Origin: Parafrankia elaeagni
GTDB taxonomy: Bacteria > Actinomycetota > Actinomycetes > Frankiales > Frankiaceae
Direction: 5' to 3'
Length of the DNA: 64,000 bases
Assembly: GCF_000374165.1 (NCBI RefSeq)
Contig: NZ_KB893712.1
Coordinates: forward strand, 98,238 to 162,237
Part shown: one piece after another, positions 45,173 to 56,113 of the stretch
Numbering within the stretch: position 1 is the stretch's first letter
Layout of the letters: every line of letters starts with the position of its first letter
Notes under the pieces: generated by a model
What the model was told of the DNA's origin: nothing
Database searches by the model: none
What the model saw: the letters and a program-made list of their open reading frames with translations, nothing else
Program-made: the position numbers and the translations under genes

Positions 45173-45344
45173 TGCACCGAACGACCCTGCGGGGCGAAGA
45201 AGTCGTAGCCTGACCTCCGCGCATCGAGCAGATGCGCGGCAGGATGACGCCCATCGGAGCGCCGGCCAGGTCTGCCAGGCCGGACTTGGCGGCGCGGCGG
45301 ACGTGATCCCGGTCTGGAGTGTGTCGGTCTGACGGAGGGTCAGC

Positions 45345-45539
45345 ATGCGAGTGGTCGTGGATTTCAAACTGTGCGAGAGCAACGCGCTGTGCGTGGGCAT
45401 CGCCCCGTCGGTGTTCGAGCTCGACGACAACGACTATCTGGTCATCCTCGACGAGGAGCCGGACGAGGATCTGCGTAAGGACCTCAAGGCCGCCGTCTCG
45501 GCCTGTCCCAAGCAGGCCATCGCCATCGCCGAGGACTGA
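45345..45539 (+). CDS. 3Fe-4S ferredoxin
   Basis: A 64-residue ferredoxin with three Cys in the order C-x5-C...C-P: 'KLCESNALCVGIAPSVF' and 'VSACPKQAIAIAED'. The second Cys of a normal C-x2-C-x2-C motif is missing, giving the 3Fe-4S type that feeds cytochrome P450s in actinobacteria. No P450 gene is in the window. Acidic stretches 'DDNDYLVILDEEPDED' are usual for partner docking. ATG 45345 has GGAGGGTC upstream. Confidence 0.92.
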   Translation: MRVVVDFKLCESNALCVGIAPSVFELDDNDYLVILDEEPDEDLRKDLKAAVSACPKQAIAIAED

Positions 45540-45672
45540 GCCTCGGCCCTGGGAGCCCGGGCACCGGCACGGGCGGACCCCGCCCGTGCACACGCCGCCC
45601 GGGGCTCCCCACGGGGGAGAGAAACACTTTTTGTCAGGTGATACGCGCTCTGCGCGCCTAGGATCATCCAGG

Positions 45673-46566
45673 ATGAGCCGTCTGCCCCCCGTCGCCGCGC
45701 GCGTGTCCCGCCTGCGGCGGGTGCCCCGCGGTCGGGTGTCTGCCGCGGCGGCCGCACCGGTCGGGGCCCGGGCGGCGGGCCGCCGGCGGGCGGCGCAGCA
45801 GTTCTGGCAGCTTCCCGAGCCCGAGCTCGACCGCCTGCTGGCCCTCGCCAGCGAGGTGGACCGGGTCGAGCTCAAGCTGATCGTGCCGGCCCACGCGCAC
45901 GGGAGCACCTGTGAGGCCCTCGGGGTCGACTTCACCCGGGCCCGCAGGCTCCGCGTGTGCTACCTCGACACCCCGGACCACGCACTGCACCGCAACGGGG
46001 CCGTGGCCCGGATCCGGAGCATCGCCGGTGGGCCCGACGACGCCGTCGTCAAGCTGCGCCCGGTCGTCCCCGCCGACATCCCGCGGCGGCTGCGGCGGGC
46101 CCGGGACTTCGTCGTCGAGGTCGACGGGATGCCCGGCTACTACGTGTGTTCCGGGGCGCTGCGGGCCCGGCTCGGCGCGGACGACGTCGCCCGTGTCATC
46201 GCCCGGCGCCGCGCGGCGCACCGCCTGTTCACCCGACGGCAGCTGCGGCTGCTGTCGTCCCGCCTGCCCGCCGGTGTCCGGCCGGAGGACCTGGTGATGT
46301 TCGGCCCGGTCGACGCCGGCCGGACCAAGATCCGGGTGGCGGGCCTGGACCGCCGCCTGCTCGTCGAGCGGTGGACCTACCCCGACGGCTCCCGCCTCCT
46401 CGAGCTGTCGACCCGCTGCCTGCCCGCCGAGGCCCTGCGGGTCGGTGCCCGCACCGCGGACGTCCTGCGCGCCCACGGCGTCGAGCTCACCGGCCCGCAT
46501 CCGACCAAGACCCGGGCCACGCTGGACTACTTCGCCGGCGCCGCGGCGGCCCAGCGCCCGCACTGA
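45673..46566 (+). CDS. CYTH-like domain protein
   Basis: A 297-residue protein with a basic N-terminal ~45 residues. The segment 'EVDRVELKLIVPAHAH' resembles the opening strand of CYTH phosphatases/cyclases, though the ExExK motif is degenerate. Later marks are 'RVCYLDTPDHALHRNGAVARIRSI' and 'DDAVVKLRPVVPADIP', typical of the tunnel strands that bind triphosphate groups, then 'DFVVEVDG' and 'RTKIRVAGLDRRLLVERWTYPDGS'. CYTH proteins hydrolyse or sense tri- or polyphosphates; function here is unknown. ATG 45673 has a weak AGGATC upstream; other starts would add non-conserved sequence. Confidence 0.72.
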   Translation: MSRLPPVAARVSRLRRVPRGRVSAAAAAPVGARAAGRRRAAQQFWQLPEPELDRLLALASEVDRVELKLIVPAHAHGSTCEALGVDFTRARRLRVCYLDTPDHALHRNGAVARIRSIAGGPDDAVVKLRPVVPADIPRRLRRARDFVVEVDGMPGYYVCSGALRARLGADDVARVIARRRAAHRLFTRRQLRLLSSRLPAGVRPEDLVMFGPVDAGRTKIRVAGLDRRLLVERWTYPDGSRLLELSTRCLPAEALRVGARTADVLRAHGVELTGPHPTKTRATLDYFAGAAAAQRPH

Positions 46567-46567
46567 C

Positions 46568-46639
46568 GCGCACCGAGGCGCACCGAGGCGCACCGACGCG
46601 CACCGAGGCGCACCGACGCGCACCGACGCGCACCGAGGC
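46568..46639. repeat. 10-bp tandem repeat (about seven copies)
   Basis: Units of GCGCACCGAG and GCGCACCGAC alternate irregularly, starting just after the CYTH-like stop codon. The array separates that gene from the EthD-like gene. It is non-coding in any supported frame. Confidence 0.85.
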
Positions 46640-46733
46640 GGTCCGGGACGGATGCGCCGGACCGGTGGCCTGGGAGAAGCTGTACAGATGGTGTCCTGAC
46701 GGGCGGATACCGGGGACCGAGGAGGCCGATACC

Positions 46734-47018
46734 GTGATCCGGCTCAGCGTGCTGTACCCGAGGAGCGAGGGCGCGACCTTCGACCACGAGTACTACGTCA
46801 CCAACCACATCCCGATGGCCTGCCGGATGTGGGGGCTGACCGAGGTCGAGGTCGACCGGGGCATCCGCGGGCCGTACGTGGCGGCGGCGCACTTCCGCTT
46901 CGCCTCGATGGAGGACCTGAAGAAGGCGATGAGCTCCGACGCCTCGGAGATCAGTTCCGACCTGGTGAACTACACCACGATCACCCCGGTTATGCAGATC
47001 AGCGAGTTCACCGGCTGA
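46734..47018 (+). CDS. EthD family protein
   Basis: A 94-residue protein of the EthD/REDY ferredoxin-like fold: 'VIRLSVLYPRSEGATFDHEYYVTNHIPMACRMWGL' (as separate segments residues 1-35), 'GPYVAAAHFRFASMEDLKKAM' and 'YTTITPVMQISEF'. EthD-like proteins help ether- or aromatic-degrading systems, but enzymatic roles are rarely known. GTG 46734 has GAGGAGG upstream. It is followed by a strong hairpin terminator facing metH. Confidence 0.86.
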   Translation: MIRLSVLYPRSEGATFDHEYYVTNHIPMACRMWGLTEVEVDRGIRGPYVAAAHFRFASMEDLKKAMSSDASEISSDLVNYTTITPVMQISEFTG

Positions 47019-47027
47019 CCAGCCCCA

Positions 47028-47079
47028 GCCGCCCCCGCAGCCGCAGCCGGTCACGTCGGCCTGCGGCTGCGGGGGCGGC
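47028..47079. terminator. Bidirectional hairpin terminator between EthD gene and metH
   Basis: A perfect 19-bp stem: arms 47028-47046 and 47061-47079 (GCCGCCCCCGCAGCCGCAG and complement) with a 14-nt loop. It lies between two convergent genes, 9 bp after one stop and 25 bp after the other. There is no T-run, as is common in GC-rich actinobacteria. Confidence 0.85.
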
Positions 47080-47103
47080 GGGGGCTGCTGGGACGCCCGG
47101 TGA

Positions 47104-50865
<3,762 letters not shown>

Positions 50866-50904
50866 GACACACACCTCCCTGTTGAGGGAGGCGCCCTTAC
50901 GGAG

Positions 50905-50985
50905 TGGTACCGGCCGAGCGTGGCGGACCTGAGCCCGTTACAGAACCAGGGTCCGTTGCAGCGCCCCTCGACTTGGTTGCCGACA
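50905..50985 (-). promoter_or_regulatory. S-adenosylhomocysteine (SAH) riboswitch candidate upstream of metH
   Basis: On the minus strand the core at 50971-50914 reads TCGAGGGGCGCTGCAACGG, then a hairpin with perfect arms CGGACC (50955-50950) and GGTCCG (50929-50924), then GCCACGCTCGG. This follows the SAH-I riboswitch layout: P1 from CGAG/CTCG, the conserved internal loop GAGGxGCGCTGCrAC, a P2 hairpin, and a 3' strand close to CCAGGCTCGG (one C/G difference). It begins right after the upstream gene's stop codon and ends ~40 nt before the metH ribosome site. SAH riboswitches are known to control metH and ahcY genes. Confidence 0.8.
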
Positions 50986-51918
50986 TTACACGGTGCCCCG
51001 CGAGGCACCGACGTCCAGCCGGACCCCTGGCCCGACGTCCCGCCGGGGTTCCCGCCCGGGTTCCGGCCCGGCCTGCGCAACGACCTCCGGGCCGCCGGTG
51101 AGCAGGTCGCGCAGCATCGCCCGCAGCGAACGCCGGTCGCTCCACATCGGAGCTGTGGCGGGAAAAACATGCGTCCTCGCATGGGGGAGGGCGGCAGCGA
51201 CCTCGCCCACCACCAGGGTGCGGTGGATGAAGTCGCCGTCCTGCCCGACGACCAGCACCCGCGACTGGACCCGGGCCAGCCGCCCACGGTCGGTGACCGG
51301 GGCGTTCCCCGGGCGCTGCGTCGGCGGTGTGCAGGCCGCCAGCATCAGCGCGTAGGCCCGCAGGTACGCGTCCGCGCCGCGGACCGACAGCAGCTCCGGG
51401 GACATGCACGCCGCGATCTCGGTGCGCAGCTCGTCCGGGTCGCCACCGTGTCGGGCCAGGTGGATCCGGCGGAACAGTTCCCCGACATCCGGCGGGATCG
51501 GCTCGTCCAGCGCCGGCGGCAGCAGCAGCGCCAGTGCCTCGAACCGGCTCGGCTCCCGGTCGACGAGTGCCATCAGCGCACCGGCCCCCATGCTCTGCCC
51601 GATGGCGGAGGTCGCCCCGACCGCATCGGCGACCGCGGCCAGCTCCGCGGCGAGCTCGGGGTATGTCCAGCCGTCGGGCCGCGGCGACGAACCGCCGTAG
51701 CCGCGGAAGTTCACCACGGCCTTCGTGCCCGGCAGGTTCAGAACAGTGGGCAGCATCACCCGCGCCGACGCGCCCCAGGCGTGCGCGGCGAGGATGACGG
51801 GCTCTCCCTCCCCGACCACGAGCACCTCGTTCGACGCACCGGGCCCGCCGACCGTGACCGTCCGAACCTTCTTCGGCACTGCCCGGAGCTGCCCCGTCCC
51901 TGTTGCCTGCACCGACAC
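50986..51918 (-). CDS. Alpha/beta-hydrolase
   Basis: A 310-residue hydrolase: oxyanion region 'VILAAHAWGASARVM', 'VVNFRGYGGSSPRPDGW', nucleophile Ser in 'AIGQSMGAGALMAL', and late segments 'VLVVGQDGDFIHRTLVVGEV' with the acid in 'GQDGD'. The last catalytic His is likely in 'ALPHARTHVFP'. The substrate is unknown. GTG 51918 ('SVQATGTGQLRAV') with AGGGACGG upstream is preferred to the longer Arg-rich frame. It is followed by the metH leader and might be co-transcribed with metH. Confidence 0.83.
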   Translation of the reverse strand: MSVQATGTGQLRAVPKKVRTVTVGGPGASNEVLVVGEGEPVILAAHAWGASARVMLPTVLNLPGTKAVVNFRGYGGSSPRPDGWTYPELAAELAAVADAVGATSAIGQSMGAGALMALVDREPSRFEALALLLPPALDEPIPPDVGELFRRIHLARHGGDPDELRTEIAACMSPELLSVRGADAYLRAYALMLAACTPPTQRPGNAPVTDRGRLARVQSRVLVVGQDGDFIHRTLVVGEVAAALPHARTHVFPATAPMWSDRRSLRAMLRDLLTGGPEVVAQAGPEPGREPRRDVGPGVRLDVGASRGTV

Positions 51919-52101
51919 CCCGTCCCTGCGCTGTCGCGGTCCCCCGCGCTGTCGCGAAGACCATCCTGCCCTCCGCTGACGATCCCATCGTGGCTCTCCC
52001 GGTGTCGGACAGGGCACCGGGCGTCACACCCGAGCAACGGGGGAGTCGTCAGCTGCCCTGCGTCGTCAGCTGCCCTGCGTCGGGAGCTGCGCGGCCAGGA
52101 G

Positions 52102-52551
52102 CTACTCGTTCCGGACCTTCGGGGGGAGCTGTTCCTCGCCGGTGAGGTAGTCGTACGGGTAGGTCGTGGTGGTTCCCGACGGCCCGGCCCATACGAATGT
52201 CCCGGGGGTGGGCTGACGGACCCTCCACAGCCGGCCTGGCCGGTGCCGCATGCGGTGGTGACGCTTGCAGCAGGGGCCCAGGTTGATCGTGAGGGTGGGC
52301 CCGCCCTCGGAGTAGGGCACGGTGTGGTCGGTCTCGGTGCGTGTCGCCGGGCGGGTGCAGGTGGGATGGACGCACTGCCGGTTCCGGGCCCGGACGTGGC
52401 GTACCTGGCCGGGGCTGGGGAGCCGCCGTTCGGCCACCTCCAGCAGCGCGCCCTGTGCGTCGGTGAGAAGACGGCGCCACGTGGAGCCTGGCCGCATCGC
52501 GATCTCTCTCGCGACCGCGGCGGGCAGCGGGCCGTAGTCGTCGATGGCCAA
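52102..52551 (-). pseudogene. C-terminal relic of a DUF222/13E12-type HNH endonuclease
   Basis: About 150 residues at the C-terminal end of the actinobacterial DUF222-HNH family: 'IDDYGPLPAAVAREIAM', 'RRLLTDAQGALLEVAERR', zinc Cys in 'QCVHPTCTRPA', the HNH core 'ETDHTVPYSEGGPT', and 'CCKRHHRMRHRPGRLW'. Full members have 400-500 residues with an N-terminal DUF222 domain, missing here. The frame continues upstream to 52743 but only as antisense of the HTH gene. The break coincides with a near-perfect palindrome at 52556-52579. A TTG at 52551 is the only start close to the homology. Confidence 0.7.
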
Positions 52552-52555
52552 ACTA

Positions 52556-52579
52556 CATATGTGATGTGCATCACATATG
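52556..52579. promoter_or_regulatory. 24-bp palindrome with CRP/GlxR consensus
   Basis: Arms CATATGTGATG and CATCACATATG are perfect complements around a 2-nt centre (TG). The inner 16 bp (52560-52575) are TGTGA-n6-TCACA, the exact binding consensus of CRP-family regulators (GlxR/Crp in actinobacteria). It lies at the break point of the HNH relic and between it and the HTH gene, in unusually AT-rich sequence. Confidence 0.65.
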
Positions 52580-52652
52580 CTGGTGAAGTCGCGCGTATGC
52601 CGCCGGGCCGGTCCACCTGGGCTTGGAGCGGCACGCCGCGCATGCCGGATGA

Positions 52653-52880
52653 TCAATCGGTGGCGCTCGTCGACTTGAGGTCTGTGCGCGTGCCCCGCCC
52701 TGGTCGGCCGAGTAGCCACGCCTCGACCGTCGACGTCTTCCATCTGGGTCGGTCGGGCACCGACAGGTCATCCGGCTCGGGGAGCAAACCTTTATTGCGG
52801 TAGCTACGTAGCGTGCCTGGCTTGATGCCAGCCCGTTCCGCCATCTCCCGATAGCCGATCAACGGGTCTTCGTCCGACAC
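52653..52880 (-). CDS. AlpA/MerR-like small HTH protein
   Basis: A 75-residue protein with a winged-HTH start: 'LIGYREMAERAGIKPGTLRSYRNKGLLPEPD', then 'DRPRWKTSTVEAWLLGRPGRG'. This is the size and pattern of AlpA-like regulators and excisionases of integrative elements, which bend DNA near att sites or control integrase. GTG 52880 has GGAG ~7 nt upstream. It is divergent from the 53009 gene across a region with an inverted repeat (52900-52926), which could be its own operator. Confidence 0.78.
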   Translation of the reverse strand: MSDEDPLIGYREMAERAGIKPGTLRSYRNKGLLPEPDDLSVPDRPRWKTSTVEAWLLGRPGRGTRTDLKSTSATD

Positions 52881-52899
52881 GCATCTCCTCGTTCACCGG

Positions 52900-52926
52900 A
52901 ACTATGGGACGCGGCGTCCTATAGTT
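52900..52926. promoter_or_regulatory. Inverted repeat between divergent HTH and 53009 genes
   Basis: AACTATGGGAC (52900-52910) and GTCCTATAGTT (52916-52926) match in 10 of 11 positions around a 5-nt spacer. It overlaps a TATAGT hexamer. Location in the divergent promoter region suggests an operator for the adjacent HTH protein. Confidence 0.55.
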
Positions 52927-53008
52927 GTTGTCATAGGCGGTTCCGGGGCAGAGCTTGCACCTCCAACCCCGGAACCTTGATCACAACCTGCGTGAACAGG
53001 GGTGACCC

Positions 53009-53467
53009 ATGTCTAGTATTCCGCCGTCCGGTCCGGGTAGGTGGCGCAACCCGTTCGACGGACACCGGTTCGTTGCCGTGACGTCTCGCGCCCACGGGGT
53101 CTATGAGGTGACGGTCGCGGCTGGCGCGCTCCTGCGGGATCTCGTCGACGCCACGGCGACCCTGCCGCGGGCCATCTACACCGACCATCGCCCGGTTGCT
53201 CCGGGTCACACGGACGTGTTGTTGACCTTCCGGACGCTGGGTGACCGGCTGCCGGCGTCTGGTGGCGGTGACGGGTGGGTGCCTCCTGACGGCACGTGGG
53301 CGATGCCCGCGTGGAATTCCTTTCAGGAAGCTCTTCACGTGCTGCTGACCAGGATTCCGGGCGGTCCAACCGGTGAGCGGCTGTCCTCGGAGATCCTCGG
53401 GCTCGACCCTCGGTCCGTCGTGGCACTGGCGGACATGGTCCGCGACCATCGCCCGGTGCGCACGTAG
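53009..53467 (+). CDS. Hypothetical protein of the integrative element
   Basis: A 152-residue soluble protein. Visible segments are 'RWRNPFDGHRFVAVTSRAHGVYEVTVAAGALL', a hydrophilic loop 'YTDHRPVAPGHTDVLLTFRT', 'WAMPAWNSFQEALHVLLTRIPGG' and a C-terminal 'GLDPRSVVALADMVRDHRP'. I do not recognise the family. ATG 53009 follows 'caggggtgaccc'. It is divergent from the HTH gene and ends before two hairpins, so it is a single transcription unit. GC content is slightly lower than in chromosomal genes. Confidence 0.7.
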   Translation: MSSIPPSGPGRWRNPFDGHRFVAVTSRAHGVYEVTVAAGALLRDLVDATATLPRAIYTDHRPVAPGHTDVLLTFRTLGDRLPASGGGDGWVPPDGTWAMPAWNSFQEALHVLLTRIPGGPTGERLSSEILGLDPRSVVALADMVRDHRPVRT

Positions 53468-53485
53468 CTTCGACAGGCCAGCTCT

Positions 53486-53518
53486 ACGGCCGGCATCCGA
53501 TCTTCGGATGTCGGCCGT
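53486..53518 (+). terminator. Hairpin after the 53009 gene
   Basis: Arms ACGGCCGGCATCCG and CGGATGTCGGCCGT pair with one mismatch around a 5-nt loop, 19 bp after the stop codon. No T-run follows. Confidence 0.75.
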
Positions 53519-53560
53519 TGCCATTGATCGGCTGCGTTCAGATTGTACAGAACATTAGCG

Positions 53561-53606
53561 ACGGCGATCACCCTCTACATCAGAGGGTGTCACGGTCGCC
53601 GTTTTT
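53561..53606. terminator. Intrinsic terminator with T-run between convergent genes
   Basis: ACGGCGA...ACCCTC (left) pairs with GAGGGT...TCGCCGT (right) with an internal bulge, followed by GTTTTTG. It sits between the 53009 gene and the convergent Nudix gene. T-run terminators are scarce elsewhere in the window, in keeping with foreign origin. Confidence 0.7.
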
Positions 53607-53632
53607 GATCTCTGTGGTCCTGAGTGACCAAC

Positions 53633-54196
53633 TCACGGTCGGATGAGAAGCGTAACTCGGGTACGTTCGCCCAGGCGGCCGGGTAGTTCGGTCAACGGGG
53701 CCCAGCGGTAGTCAGTGACCTCTTCCAGTTGCAGCGCCACGTTGGCGTTGCCAGCTGGTGGATCGATGGACAGCAGGAAGCGAAGATCGTAGTGGATGTG
53801 CTCTGGCTCCCGCTTCGCGGGATTCAGCGGGATCACGTGTGCGTCCACGTCCACGGGCCGTTCGAGGACAGGGCTGACCCAGGTCCGGGGAATCCCTGTC
53901 TCTTCGACCAGCTCCCGTAGGGCCGCGTCCAGAAGCGAGGCGTCATCCGGCTCGATGTGCCCGCCGGGCAGGAGCCATCGGTTCAGGCTGCGGTGGTGGA
54001 TCTGGAGGACCCGGCGATCACGTGTGACTGCGACCACTCCGCAGGTCACGTGGCCGGGTGCGGTCGTCCTGGAAGCTAGGGGTGCATCGCTTCCGCGGGC
54101 CGTTTCCAGTAGAGGGGCCAGGGACTCCGTGTCCTCCGGGTGCGCATCGAGATGCGCACTGATCGTCTTGGCGATGTTGTCATTCGTAACGGGCAC
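53633..54196 (-). CDS. Nudix hydrolase (Pif-like candidate)
   Basis: A 187-residue Nudix protein. The Nudix box is intact: 'GGHIEPDDASLLDAALRELVEETGI' spans G-x5-E-x7-REUxEExGU (residues ~75-97). The N-terminal ~45 residues are helical and the C-terminus 'VTDYRWAPLTELPGRL' is the usual closing strand. In the AICE pSAM2 the Nudix protein Pif blocks redundant transfer between donors; the position in this element suggests a similar immunity role, but that is inference. GTG 54196 has GAGGAG upstream. It lies 6 bp after the adenosylhomocysteinase-like gene, clearly the same operon. Confidence 0.87.
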   Translation of the reverse strand: MPVTNDNIAKTISAHLDAHPEDTESLAPLLETARGSDAPLASRTTAPGHVTCGVVAVTRDRRVLQIHHRSLNRWLLPGGHIEPDDASLLDAALRELVEETGIPRTWVSPVLERPVDVDAHVIPLNPAKREPEHIHYDLRFLLSIDPPAGNANVALQLEEVTDYRWAPLTELPGRLGERTRVTLLIRP

Positions 54197-54202
54197 GGGC
54201 GT

Positions 54203-55387
54203 TCACTCCTCGTTGAAGCATCGCAGCCAGGACCGGGCGATGATTTCACGCTCCCGGTTGCCGACCTCGTGTAGGCCCGGCTCCATGACCTGTCCCGACG
54301 ACAGCAGCGCGAGGGCCGCGAGGATCTCGCCCTGGACGAGGAAGATGAACGGGCCGACCGCGGCACCGTGGACGAAGTTGACTGCATTTCCATCATTGAG
54401 TAGATAGAAATGATGGTTCCACGAGGTCATGCGGCTGAGGTGCGGGCCGAGCCGCTCGATGCGGTAGGTTCCTCGGAGCGAGGCGAGGTTAAGTTCGTCG
54501 TCTGACGACGTCACAGACGCCACGTAGGAGCCGGGCCGTAGGTAGGTGAAGTCTTCACCCTCCAGCGCTCGGTTGCCGGTGGCGCATACGACGACATCGG
54601 CGCGGCCTAGCGCCTCGGCTTTTGACCATTTCACCGCGAAGCCGTGCGACATGGCTTCGACGGCACGCACCGGGTCCGTCTCGTACACGGTCGTGCGGAC
54701 CGATTTGGCGCGGAGGGTGTTCGCCACGCTGCGGCCAATCTTGCCGTAGCCGATGACGCAGGTCTCGCGGCCGTGCAGGATGTCCCCGTGTTCTCGGAGG
54801 AGCGATTCGGTAGAGAACACGATGGACTGACCCACCAGATAGTCTTCCGGCTGTTTCAATGGACTGCGGGCTACCGAGAAAACCGGGCAGGGTAATTTTC
54901 CGCACGAAAGGTACTTGCGGTACCCGTTCTCCGTGTCCTCGACGACTCCCACGATTCGCCCGCTGAACTGTCGGCACAGGGAGGTCAGCGCGGGCGCGAA
55001 GTAGCCGCCGATATCCAGCAAGGCGAGGTCTCGACCCGCGGCCCGCTCCTCGATGTACGCAAGAACTTTCGCCGGATGGACGAAGCGGTCACGCTCCAGG
55101 TCATCGCAGTGGTACCGGCTGCTGACGGCAGCCCGTGTCCCAGGGTCACAGGACTTCGGCTTGGGGAGAATCGATATCAGGTCGTTCCCGTGCGCCACTG
55201 CGTCCAGGAAGAAGGGTCGGTCGGGCAGCATATGAGTGACGACGATGGTCGCCACCTCACGCGTTGACGGGAATGAGTTGTTGATCGTCAGGAAGTACTG
55301 CTCAATTCGTCTTTTTGTCGAAGGTTCGGCGACGATCGTCGCGTGCGTGGGGCGGTCGAGGGTCAGCCTGCCGTCCATCTCGTCCAC
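54203..55387 (-). CDS. Divergent S-adenosylhomocysteine hydrolase-fold protein
   Basis: A 394-residue protein with the SAH-hydrolase architecture but shorter than the usual ~430-490. The NAD domain is clear: 'GRETCVIGYGKIGRSVANTLRAK' followed by 'TTVYETDPVRAVEAMSHGF'. Substrate-side segments align with canonical ones: 'LALLDIGGYFAPAL' (canonical LDDGGD), 'GVVEDTENGYRKY' (SEETTTG) and 'SPLKQPEDYLVG' (VTKSKFDN). By eye the active-site Lys and one Asp are kept, while the second Asp of DDGGD, the Glu of EETTTG and the Asn after KSKFD are replaced. The C-terminus lacks the KPDHYRY tail. It may bind another nucleoside. GTG 55387 or ATG 55378. Confidence 0.75.
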   Translation of the reverse strand: MDEMDGRLTLDRPTHATIVAEPSTKRRIEQYFLTINNSFPSTREVATIVVTHMLPDRPFFLDAVAHGNDLISILPKPKSCDPGTRAAVSSRYHCDDLERDRFVHPAKVLAYIEERAAGRDLALLDIGGYFAPALTSLCRQFSGRIVGVVEDTENGYRKYLSCGKLPCPVFSVARSPLKQPEDYLVGQSIVFSTESLLREHGDILHGRETCVIGYGKIGRSVANTLRAKSVRTTVYETDPVRAVEAMSHGFAVKWSKAEALGRADVVVCATGNRALEGEDFTYLRPGSYVASVTSSDDELNLASLRGTYRIERLGPHLSRMTSWNHHFYLLNDGNAVNFVHGAAVGPFIFLVQGEILAALALLSSGQVMEPGLHEVGNREREIIARSWLRCFNEE

Positions 55388-55417
55388 GTTCGGTCGACTC
55401 CTAGATCCAGGACGGAA

Positions 55418-55783
55418 TTATGCAGGGGGGTTGCTGTGGACCTGATTCTCGTCGGGGTTGCCAGGGGATGCATCGGTCTCCCCGTTCATCGGCTCGCAGC
55501 CACCGACCTTCGTGAAAATCGTCCACGCGATGAGTTCGCACGTCTCCCGTGTGATTCGCCGCGTGATCCGCTGCGTCCGATCCTCCACCTCCAATGGTAG
55601 GATAACGTCAGGGTTCTGTAGTTTCTCGTGTGCCCAGACGTGGGCCTCATCCCAGGTGGCGAAGATGGCGACCTGTACGCCGTATCCGTTCAGGACAGCG
55701 TAGGGTCGGATGTGCCGGGCAAGTACCTCCCCGAATTCCGCTCCTCTCTGCCCGTGATCTTTTCGATCTGATCCTTGATCCAC
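55418..55783 (-). CDS. Hypothetical protein, overlapping its upstream gene
   Basis: A 121-residue protein. Conserved-looking parts are 'HIRPYAVLNGYGVQVAIFATWDEAHVWAHEKL' and 'RRITRETCELIAWTIFTKVGG'. No family recognised. GTG 55783 has a very strong GGAGGAGG 4-6 nt upstream, so the start is well supported, even though it lies 94 nt inside the preceding gene in another frame. It is followed by the adenosylhomocysteinase-like gene after 30 bp, suggesting one operon. Confidence 0.7.
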   Translation of the reverse strand: MDQGSDRKDHGQRGAEFGEVLARHIRPYAVLNGYGVQVAIFATWDEAHVWAHEKLQNPDVILPLEVEDRTQRITRRITRETCELIAWTIFTKVGGCEPMNGETDASPGNPDENQVHSNPPA

Positions 55784-55992
55784 CGGACCTCCTCCGTAGC
55801 GTTCTCCACTCGTTCCAGTAGTGCCGCGTACTCAAGGGGCTCGGCGGGGAAATAGCCCTTGTAGCCCGTGAGCTTGCTTTCCAGCTCCTCCATTGCGGTG
55901 ACGGCAACGTCGCTCTGCAATCGCAGCAACCTCAAAGGAAGATCGCCGGGCAGCCTCGGGGCGCCCGACCAGCTTCCGCTCATCCGTTCCAC
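55690..55992 (-). CDS. Small coiled-coil-like hypothetical protein
   Basis: A 100-residue protein with a long helical stretch: 'RLLRLQSDVAVTAMEELESKL', 'EPLEYAALLERVENATEEVRWIKDQIEKI'. Heptad-like spacing suggests a coiled coil. No family recognised. GTG 55992 (or ATG 55983) has GAGGGAG upstream. Its last third is double-coding with the following gene. It is the first gene of the leftward unit divergent from the XRE-TPR regulator. Confidence 0.68.
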   Translation of the reverse strand: MERMSGSWSGAPRLPGDLPLRLLRLQSDVAVTAMEELESKLTGYKGYFPAEPLEYAALLERVENATEEVRWIKDQIEKITGREERNSGRYLPGTSDPTLS

Positions 55993-56113
55993 TGCCCGAT
56001 TTCTCCCTCGTTCGATGTCCGGCCCGGAGCGGCGCCCGAGGCCGAGGAGCCCACCACTGTCATCTGAAGAACGGTTTCCTCGACCCGGCCTCGGGGCCTG
56101 GAGGTAAGTTTGA

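Noticed and set aside
50866-51000. Cobalamin riboswitch before metH
   Set aside because: The B12 box and long multi-stem structure are absent; the sequence fits the SAH riboswitch instead.
52100-53010. tRNA fragment as attL of the element
   Set aside because: No tRNA-like 3' half with a T-loop consensus could be found by eye; the left boundary remains undefined.
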